Below are positions 1 to 5,034 of a stretch of 5,034 bases of DNA, in pieces. Within the stretch, counting starts at the first letter, position 1, and every line of letters starts with the position of its first letter. The position numbers and the translations under genes are program-made. Source of the DNA: Candidatus Aminicenantota bacterium (GTDB lineage: Bacteria > Acidobacteriota > Aminicenantia > UBA2199); assembly GCA_029939015.1 (NCBI GenBank), contig JAOZTV010000116.1, positions 1-5,034 on the forward strand, written 5' to 3'. The notes below the pieces were generated by a model, which was given only the letters and a program-made list of their open reading frames with translations, ran no database searches and was not told the DNA's origin.

Positions 1-1784
1 CCCTTGAAAATATTGGTCAGAAATATCTTGAATTTGTATTTGATAGTAAGGGTGGATATTTTTATGAGAATAAATTGATTATTCCTTTTAATAAGATTTC
101 AGTAAAGGGTAAGATAACAGATGAACTTTCAGTTGAACCCTTGTTTTTGAATGCTGATTATAGTACTGAGGCATTTGCCAATCTCTTTGTTGCTGAAAAT
201 ATTTATATTGGAAATAATGGCAAAAAGTCAAAAACAATGTCTGATGCTGTGAATATTCAAAAGAAAATAATTGCAGAATTTGCAAAAATAGGTTTTGTGC
301 CTGAAAGATTTAAAATATTTATTGATAAGGATAGAAATGTTAAAATTATTCCATCAGAAGAAAAGGCGGATAAAATTACTATTGCAAAATTATTATCTGG
401 TTTTGATGTTCCAATGATTGGTAAGTTTATAGAAAAAGGTAAAACAAAAAAACTTGATAGCGATGATTTGATATTCCTCTCATTATTCCCAAAATACAAG
501 GTAAGTTTTGAAAAAGAATTGGAAGAAATATCAACAGTTTTTGCAAGAGATATTACACAAAAGTCTGCAAGTGTTATAGCAAATAGAATTCTTGGCAAAG
601 AAGAAGGAAAATATATTTCAGATATTAAGAAATTCTGGGAAATGGATGTTCAACTGCCAGTTGGAAGGGTTGAGAAAATTAAAGCAACAGGAGGTAGCAG
701 AGTAATCTATGATATTCAAAAATATCTTCTGTTTCTTTCAGCATTGAAGAAAGATGAGGGATTTATATTTAACAGATCATTGGATTATTTTTCATATCTG
801 CTTGAAGGTGAGTGGGGTATTATAAAGGGTGGAAGAATATTAACTGCTCCACCAAAAGAAATTGTGCTAATCAAGGAAATCCCGAGAGATTATCCTGAAC
901 CGGGAGATATTTTTACTAAACAGGTAAGAATATTTAACTCTTGTCTTGAACCATATCAGGAGTCAAAGTATTTTGAGAATCTCTTTATCTGGACTGATTT
1001 TACAACGCCTCTACTCTACTATGGTAGTGAAATTAAAGACGACCTTACTCATTTAAATGGTTTTAAATGGGAATTTAAGGGAATGAGTGAGGGTGGATAT
1101 TTGAGTTTCATGTATCAGGCTTTGATACCTTCAAACTTTACAGGCAATAATATTAAATGGCATACCTTTGTTTCGGGAATAGATAGGTCGGAGGAAGTTT
1201 TCTATGGAGATCATCTTGATAAGTGTGAAGATGATCATCAAGGGGAAGGAATATTTATCAGACCTTTAACTGAGATAAAGGGCATTGTTTATGAAGATAT
1301 CAATGTAAATGGACGAAGAGATGTTGGTGAAATGGGTATTACAGGCATTATAATTAAAGATAGTATTGGACGGTCTCATATCACTGATGAAAACGGAGAG
1401 TTTAGAGTGAAAACAGGTACAGAAAAACTTATAGTTCAAGTTGACATGCAATCATTGCCAGCTAATTTGACAATGACAACAAGCCCTACGGAACTTGTTA
1501 ATAGTGCTTTTGAACATAACATATTCTTTGGACTTGTAACCTGTATAAATGTAAAAGGTTTTGTCTATAATGATCTTAATGGAAATGATATATATGACAA
1601 AGATGAACCAAAAATCGGCGGAATATTTATAAAAACCCGTAAAAAAGAGATAATCACTGACAAAGATGGGGCTTTTGAGATTTATAATTTGCCAAAAACA
1701 TGGAAAAGAGAATTAAAAGTACAGAAAAAACAGCCTTTTAACGATATAAAAGGCAAAGGATTGAAAATGTTTTTAAATGAATGA
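1..1784 (+). CDS. C-terminal part of a large probable surface/secreted protein with DUF11-like and two SdrD_B-like modules (5' end outside window)
   Basis: The frame is open from base 3 to the TGA at 1782-1784 (593 codons) with no stop upstream of the TTG at 75, so that TTG is probably internal and the gene starts before the window. Residues here are counted from that TTG. Residues 1 to about 265 match no family I recognise; they are mixed alpha/beta and rich in Lys, Ile and Phe. Residues about 268-372 resemble a DUF11-type beta-sandwich (PEPGDIFTKQVRIFN, then a FIWTDFTTPLLYYGSEI segment, then a sparse loop and a final strand). Residues about 400-488 and 491-550 are two SdrD_B-like modules starting KGIVYEDINVNG and KGFVYNDLNGND. 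No sorting motif, membrane helix or C-terminal anchor is seen; the protein ends in a short basic tail. An extracellular structural or adhesive role is inferred from family behaviour. Domain calls for the modules are good; the overall function is unknown. Confidence 0.85.
   Translation, partial: LENIGQKYLEFVFDSKGGYFYENKLIIPFNKISVKGKITDELSVEPLFLNADYSTEAFANLFVAENIYIGNNGKKSKTMSDAVNIQKKIIAEFAKIGFVPERFKIFIDKDRNVKIIPSEEKADKITIAKLLSGFDVPMIGKFIEKGKTKKLDSDDLIFLSLFPKYKVSFEKELEEISTVFARDITQKSASVIANRILGKEEGKYISDIKKFWEMDVQLPVGRVEKIKATGGSRVIYDIQKYLLFLSALKKDEGFIFNRSLDYFSYLLEGEWGIIKGGRILTAPPKEIVLIKEIPRDYPEPGDIFTKQVRIFNSCLEPYQESKYFENLFIWTDFTTPLLYYGSEIKDDLTHLNGFKWEFKGMSEGGYLSFMYQALIPSNFTGNNIKWHTFVSGIDRSEEVFYGDHLDKCEDDHQGEGIFIRPLTEIKGIVYEDINVNGRRDVGEMGITGIIIKDSIGRSHITDENGEFRVKTGTEKLIVQVDMQSLPANLTMTTSPTELVNSAFEHNIFFGLVTCINVKGFVYNDLNGNDIYDKDEPKIGGIFIKTRKKEIITDKDGAFEIYNLPKTWKRELKVQKKQPFNDIKGKGLKMFLNE
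1272..1730 (+). repeat. Two tandem SdrD_B-like protein modules with EF-hand-like calcium loops
   Basis: Each module begins K-G-(I/F)-V-Y-x-D and carries a 12-residue loop of pattern D-x-N-x-N-x-x-x-D-x-x-E. The first loop is DINVNGRRDVGE (bases 1296-1331), the second DLNGNDIYDKDE or its equivalent (bases 1572-1607; one loop position is Asp instead of Gly). The loops are 92 residues apart. Each is followed by G-(I/G)-(T/I)-G/F-I-x-I-K and a TD(E/K)(N/D)G(E/A)F turn, as in SdrD_B and Cna_B-like folds. The first module closes with HNIFFGLV, the usual 'DFG-like' last strand of this family. The second is shorter and ends in a basic tail, so its last strand may be missing. Calcium binding is inferred from the loop chemistry. 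Confidence 0.75.
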
Positions 1785-1790
1785 AAATGT

Positions 1791-1817
1791 AGGGGCGAAT
1801 CAATATTCGCCCTTTTT
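1791..1817 (+). terminator. Rho-independent terminator between convergent genes
   Basis: A perfect 8-bp stem, GGGCGAAT (1793-1800) with ATTCGCCC (1805-1812), closes a CAAT loop and can be extended outward by a G-T and an A-T pair. It is followed on the + strand by TTTTT (1813-1817). It lies 8 bases after the stop of the left gene and its T tract overlaps the TAA stop (1816-1818) of the opposing response-regulator gene. On the - strand the sequence after the stem is CTACATTTTCATTC, a weaker tail, so termination there is plausible but less efficient. Confidence 0.8.
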
Positions 1818-2511
1818 ATTGTTTTTCTTCAAAAACAACCATATTTCTGTCTTTTATATACTCTTCAATTTTAGATGATTTAAAGTTCTGAAATTTTTTG
1901 AGAATATCACTGATATTATCAATTGAGTTTTGCATTTTATAGATGTATTTATTTTGTTTATCTGTAAGTTGTTTTCCACCGAATGACCTTGTAAATAATT
2001 CAATATTACCCTGTAAAACAGTTAATGGTTGATTTATTTCGTGGTTTGCCGTAATTGCCATTGCGTTTATTGTGTTTTCTCTCTCGAACATTTTGATATC
2101 GTCATTTGCTTTTTTTAATGAAAGATGTGTTTTAATTCTAGCCAATAATTCTCTGGGGTTAAACGGTTTTGTGATATAATCAGCAGCTCCTATTTCAAAT
2201 CCTTTTACAATATCTTCTGTGTCAACCTTAGCTGTTAAAAAAATTATAGGTATATGTGAAGTTTTAGATGAAGATTTGAGTTTTTTGCATACCTCAAATC
2301 CATTCATTACAGGCATATTTATGTCTAAAAGAATTAGGTCGGGATTAAGAAGGCTTACTTTCTCTAATGCCTCTTTACCGTTTAAAGCAATTGAAAAAGG
2401 GTAATTGCTTTTTTTTAGTACTAAACCAAGGACTTTTAGGTTTTCAGGGATATCATCGACAATGAGTATTAATTGGTTTTTGCCTTTTTCCTCTTGTGTT
2501 TTTTTTGTCAT
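1816..2511 (-). CDS. Response regulator: receiver domain fused to a HisKA-like DHp segment, no ATPase domain
   Basis: This 231-residue cytoplasmic protein starts at ATG 2511-2509 and ends at TAA 1818-1816. Residues 14-130 are a canonical receiver: acidic pair Asp19/Asp20, phosphoacceptor Asp63 in LLDINMPVMNG, Thr93 and Lys115 in the YITKPF turn. Residues about 135-150 form a helical linker. Residues about 150-210 look like a histidine-kinase dimerisation helix pair with an H-box, NHEINQPLTVLQGN, His157 (bases 2041-2043). The protein stops about 20 residues after the second helix. No N, G1, F or G2 box follows, and the terminator hairpin begins almost at the stop, so there is no remnant ATPase domain downstream. 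It should accept phosphate from the upstream kinase at Asp63. His157 may pass it on, or the DHp may serve only for dimerisation or kinase binding. There is no DNA-binding domain. The receiver call is very secure, the DHp call good, the phosphotransfer role inferred. Confidence 0.93.
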   Translation of the reverse strand: MTKKTQEEKGKNQLILIVDDIPENLKVLGLVLKKSNYPFSIALNGKEALEKVSLLNPDLILLDINMPVMNGFEVCKKLKSSSKTSHIPIIFLTAKVDTEDIVKGFEIGAADYITKPFNPRELLARIKTHLSLKKANDDIKMFERENTINAMAITANHEINQPLTVLQGNIELFTRSFGGKQLTDKQNKYIYKMQNSIDNISDILKKFQNFKSSKIEEYIKDRNMVVFEEKQ

Positions 2512-5034
2512 ATTGTCACCTCATTTATTTCTTTATCAATTTCGTTAATAATTACATTGAAATTTTTCATAGTTTTTGAAAGTTCATCAAATTCCATGCT
2601 TTCTATATGAACATTTATCAATGTACTCCATTCCAATAGAGGCATTAAATTATATTTATCTGCTATTTTCAAAACTTCATTGCCAAACGTTTCAATGTCC
2701 TCTATAATGAATCTCTCCTGAGTTTTTTTCCATTTTTCTTTTAAAGAATTTAATAGTACTTTAAATTCTTCGGGTTTTTTCATTATACCTGAGTTTTTAG
2801 TCTTTATTTTTAGTTTCTTTCTGATTTTGGTGTCTTTTGTTTGAATATTTGTCTTTGGATTTAGTCCAATATCCTTGAAAATAACTGAAAATAATGTGCC
2901 TTTTGTTTGTTTGTTTTTTATTGTAATACGTCCATTCATTAATTCTACAAGCTTTTTTGTGATTGAGAGACCTAAACCTGTTCCACCATATTTATTATCC
3001 TGTCCAGCCTGTTGTACAAAGGGATTGAAAATTATGTCCTCCTGTCCCTTTGCAATACCAATACCTGTATCCTCTATTAAAATTTCAAGTTCTAAATAAT
3101 CTGTATTTGTTTTGCTTTTTAAGATTATCTTTACATATCCTGTCTCTGTAAATTTCACAGCATTACCTACAAGATTTAATAGTATCTGTCTTAATCGAAG
3201 TTCATCAAAAAATATATTTGTTGGAATATTGTTCTCAATTTCTAAAAATAGTTCAATGTTTTTTTGTTTAATTTTAAATGCAAATATACTGACAATATTA
3301 TCTAAGAGGCTGATTAAATTCATTGCTTCATATTTTATTTCAATTTTATCTGCTTCAATTTTTGAAATATCAAGAATATCATTTAATAATTTTAATAATG
3401 AACTACTACTTGAAATAATTGAATTTATATAGCTGGCGTTTTCTTTTTTTTCAATATTGTCTTTCAATAGTTCAGAATACCCTAATACTGCATTTAGAGG
3501 CGTTCTTATTTCATGACTCATATTTGCCAGAAAGTCTGATTTAACTCTATTTGCCCTTTCTGCTTCATTTTTTGCTAATTCTAATTCTTTCGTTCGTTCT
3601 TTTATGCTGTCTCTTAAAAAAATATTTCTCTTTCGGAGAAGATTTATTCTGTAAAAGGTCATTATACCTATAAAACTCAATATGGATATAATTATAGTAA
3701 ATCTAAACCACCAGGTAACCCAGAAAGGTGGAGTTATAATTAGTTTTAGCGATAATGCTTTCTTATTCCATATCCCATCATTATTAGAACCTTTTATTTT
3801 TAAAGTATAAATTCCATGGTTGAGATTTGCAATAGAAATGTCTCGTCTATTTCCAATATTTATCCATTTATTATGTAGCCCTATAATTTTATATGCATAT
3901 TGGTTTTTATGAGAATTATAATAATTCAAGGCTGAAAATTCAAAGGAAAACATCGTGTCTTTATAGTTCAAACTTATTTCTTTTACATAAGAAATATCTT
4001 TATCTAATTTAACTTCCTTATTGAATTTTTTAAAAGATGTTAAAACCAAGGGTGGTTTAAAAGGGTTTTCTTTGATTTCATCAGGCTTGAAGTATGTTAC
4101 ACCATTTACACCTCCAAAATATAATGTTTTATCCTTAGATTTAAAATAAGAAGCCGCATTAAATTCATTACTTTGTAATCCATAATCTGAGTCATAGTTT
4201 TTGAAAATTTCTGTTTCAGGATTAAATTTTGAAAGTCCCTTATTTGTACTTAGCCACAAATTTTCTTTCTCATCTTCTAAAATGCCGTAAACAGTATCAT
4301 TGGGAAGTCCATCTTTTTGTGTATATGTCGTAAAAGTTTTATTCAAATTATTAAATTTATTTAGTCCTCCCATGGTACCAATCCAGATGGTCTTATTTTT
4401 GTCTTCATAAAAGGAAAGAATCGAGTTATTACTTATTGATGATTTATTGTCAACATCATGTATGTGATTTTCAAAAATGTTTTTAGTCATATTAAACCTT
4501 GTAATACCACCTGTTGATGTTCCTATCCATAAGTTTCTGTTCCTGTCCAAAAGTAAAGTTTTTACTATACCATAGGTAATGCTATTTTGTTTTTGTGGAT
4601 TATGTGTATAGTGAGTAAATTGTTCTTTGTTTTTATCATATTTATTTAAACCTAATTCTGTTCCAATCCAAAATGTATTTGAAGTTTCTTGTATAATAGT
4701 ATTGATAAAAGTTCCTAATAGTTTAGTTTCGTCTTTAATTAAGGTATATGGGATTAATTTAATTTGCTCCGTATCTTTATTATACTTATAAAGTCCACCA
4801 CCCTCTGAACCTATCCATAAAATATTTGGTAAAACTTGGTCATGGTGAATTGAGTAAACATTACTTGGATAAGTTATTGAAGATTGCCTCAATTTATTTT
4901 TTAAATCAAATTGATTAATTCCACCATAGCCTGATATCCAAATATCCCCATTATTATCTTCATTGATACCTCTAATACTTGAAAATTGCAGTTTATTTGC
5001 CTGTTTTGTAATTAAAGAAAAGTTTACAGAATTA
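2508..5034 (-). CDS. Membrane sensor histidine kinase: periplasmic beta-propeller, Y_Y_Y, TM, HisKA, HATPase, C-terminal helical domain (5' end outside window)
   Basis: The frame is open to the right edge; the TTG at 4892-4890 lies within the propeller repeats and is unlikely to be the start, so 841 visible codons are the C-terminal part. In order: seven propeller repeats (about 5034-4100); a Y_Y_Y domain (about 3960-3740); one membrane helix (about 3722-3645) introduced by PPFWVTWWFRF, typical of this class; a coiled linker KERTKELELAKNEAERANR; HisKA with MSHEIRTPLN, phospho-His codon 3515-3513; HATPase with N-box around LLNLVGNAVKF (3153-3188), G1 DTGIGI (3071-3054), F-box FNPFVQQ and G2 GGTGLGLS (2987-2964). 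All catalytic boxes are intact, so an active kinase is expected. A basic linker and an extra helical domain (about 2775-2511) follow. No receiver or HTH is attached, unlike classic hybrid systems with this sensor. The periplasmic part probably binds a ligand, often an oligosaccharide in Bacteroidetes relatives; the ligand here is unknown. It forms an operon with the overlapping response-regulator gene. Confidence 0.93.
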   Translation of the reverse strand, partial: NSVNFSLITKQANKLQFSSIRGINEDNNGDIWISGYGGINQFDLKNKLRQSSITYPSNVYSIHHDQVLPNILWIGSEGGGLYKYNKDTEQIKLIPYTLIKDETKLLGTFINTIIQETSNTFWIGTELGLNKYDKNKEQFTHYTHNPQKQNSITYGIVKTLLLDRNRNLWIGTSTGGITRFNMTKNIFENHIHDVDNKSSISNNSILSFYEDKNKTIWIGTMGGLNKFNNLNKTFTTYTQKDGLPNDTVYGILEDEKENLWLSTNKGLSKFNPETEIFKNYDSDYGLQSNEFNAASYFKSKDKTLYFGGVNGVTYFKPDEIKENPFKPPLVLTSFKKFNKEVKLDKDISYVKEISLNYKDTMFSFEFSALNYYNSHKNQYAYKIIGLHNKWINIGNRRDISIANLNHGIYTLKIKGSNNDGIWNKKALSLKLIITPPFWVTWWFRFTIIISILSFIGIMTFYRINLLRKRNIFLRDSIKERTKELELAKNEAERANRVKSDFLANMSHEIRTPLNAVLGYSELLKDNIEKKENASYINSIISSSSSLLKLLNDILDISKIEADKIEIKYEAMNLISLLDNIVSIFAFKIKQKNIELFLEIENNIPTNIFFDELRLRQILLNLVGNAVKFTETGYVKIILKSKTNTDYLELEILIEDTGIGIAKGQEDIIFNPFVQQAGQDNKYGGTGLGLSITKKLVELMNGRITIKNKQTKGTLFSVIFKDIGLNPKTNIQTKDTKIRKKLKIKTKNSGIMKKPEEFKVLLNSLKEKWKKTQERFIIEDIETFGNEVLKIADKYNLMPLLEWSTLINVHIESMEFDELSKTMKNFNVIINEIDKEINEVTI
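2511..2775 (-). other. C-terminal helical domain of the sensor kinase, Hpt-like in size, without an Hpt histidine motif
   Basis: After the HATPase domain and a Lys/Thr-rich linker (KDTKIRKKLKIKTKN) come about 88 residues predicted to be helical: PEEFKVLLNSLKEKWKK, then IIEDIETFGNEVLKIADKYN, then LMPLLEWSTLINVHIESMEF and a final helix. The W-x(n)-I-E-x-F-G/A-x-E-(A)-x-K-Y-N pattern resembles a domain I remember at the very end of many hybrid histidine kinases, usually after one or more receivers. It lacks the A-H-x-L-K-G signature of Hpt phosphotransferases; its single His is in the INVHIE stretch. Function unknown, perhaps a partner-docking or degenerate Hpt bundle. Confidence 0.55.
2517..2522 (-). 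promoter_or_regulatory. Ribosome binding site of the response-regulator gene, inside the end of the kinase gene
   Basis: On the - strand GAGGTG lies five bases before the ATG at 2511-2509 and within the last codons of the kinase gene. The kinase stop TGA (2510-2508) overlaps the ATG as ATGA. A strong site plus a 4-base overlap fixes this start and points to translational coupling and fixed stoichiometry of the two proteins. Confidence 0.8.
4100..5034 (-). repeat. Array of seven two-component-regulator propeller repeats in the sensor domain
   Basis: The repeats share the pattern (L/I/F)-W-(I/L)-(G/S)-x-x-x-G-(G/L/I)-x-x-(F/Y). Their key Trp codons sit at 4940, 4817, 4670, 4529, 4385 and 4256 (upper base). 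The seventh has LYFGGVNGVTYF with Tyr in place of Trp (codon 4121-4119). Spacing is 41 to 49 residues, one blade each. Sensors of this class usually carry two seven-bladed propellers, so about another seven repeats and a signal peptide are expected beyond the right edge; this is inference. Confidence 0.85.

Noticed and set aside
75..77. TTG as the start of the left gene
   Set aside because: The same frame stays open to the window edge (24 more codons) with protein-like sequence and there is no convincing ribosome binding site before the TTG, so the gene most likely begins upstream.
257..598. A 113-codon open frame on the - strand inside the left gene
   Set aside because: It lies wholly inside a well-supported + strand coding region, its product is a low-complexity hydrophobic Ser/Phe/Ile string with no motif, and it is what the complement of Lys/Glu-rich AT-rich codons gives.
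1816..2100. The response-regulator protein as a frameshifted or truncated hybrid kinase
   Set aside because: No ATPase motifs are found in any frame downstream; the terminator and the convergent gene follow at once. It is therefore treated as a genuine short protein, although an older deletion cannot be excluded.
2875..3099. A 74-codon open frame on the + strand opposite the ATPase G1/G2 boxes
   Set aside because: It is antisense to conserved ATP-binding motifs; the Pro/Cys-rich product is the complement of Gly codons in those boxes.
3112..3432. A 106-codon open frame on the + strand opposite the kinase domains
   Set aside because: It is antisense to the conserved HisKA/HATPase region, has no recognisable domain, and its composition follows from the opposite strand.
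4890..4892. TTG as the start of the sensor kinase gene
   Set aside because: The frame continues to the right edge for 47 codons and contains another clear propeller repeat (IWISGYGGINQF), and a signal peptide would be expected before the propeller; the true start is outside.

Overview
The window is AT-rich (roughly 30% G+C by eye) bacterial DNA, densely coded, with two convergent transcription units that meet at a hairpin near base 1800. No long intergenic stretch, RNA gene, CRISPR array or insertion sequence is visible. Both outer genes run off the window, so their starts and promoters cannot be seen. A phylum cannot be fixed. Sensor kinases of the periplasmic-propeller type are best known from Bacteroidetes but also occur in other groups. 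The good Shine-Dalgarno sequence before the response-regulator gene and the lack of an AraC output domain argue mildly against a typical Bacteroidetes.

Left part, + strand (bases 1-1784): the C-terminal 593 codons of a large, probably exported protein. Its first half is unrecognised. It then has a region resembling DUF11-type beta-sandwich repeats and ends with two SdrD_B-like modules, each carrying an EF-hand-like D-x-N-x-N-x-x-x-D-x-x-E loop that probably binds calcium. An 8-bp GC-rich hairpin followed by five T residues ends this gene and lies directly against the end of the opposing operon.

Right part, - strand (bases 5034-1816): a two-gene signalling operon. The first gene, cut at the right edge, encodes a membrane sensor histidine kinase. 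In order it has at least seven beta-propeller repeats, a Y_Y_Y domain, one membrane helix, complete HisKA and HATPase domains, and an extra helical C-terminal domain. The second gene overlaps it by four bases (ATGA). It encodes a receiver domain fused to a histidine-containing DHp (HisKA-like) helical segment with no ATPase domain.

Together the two genes look like a hybrid two-component system split in two: the receiver is absent from the kinase and is supplied by the next gene. The lone DHp of the second protein could act as a phosphotransfer module (kinase His to receiver Asp to DHp His to an unknown partner). No DNA-binding or enzymatic output domain is seen, so the final target must be encoded elsewhere. 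This phosphorelay is inference from domain architecture and is the most interesting feature of the window.
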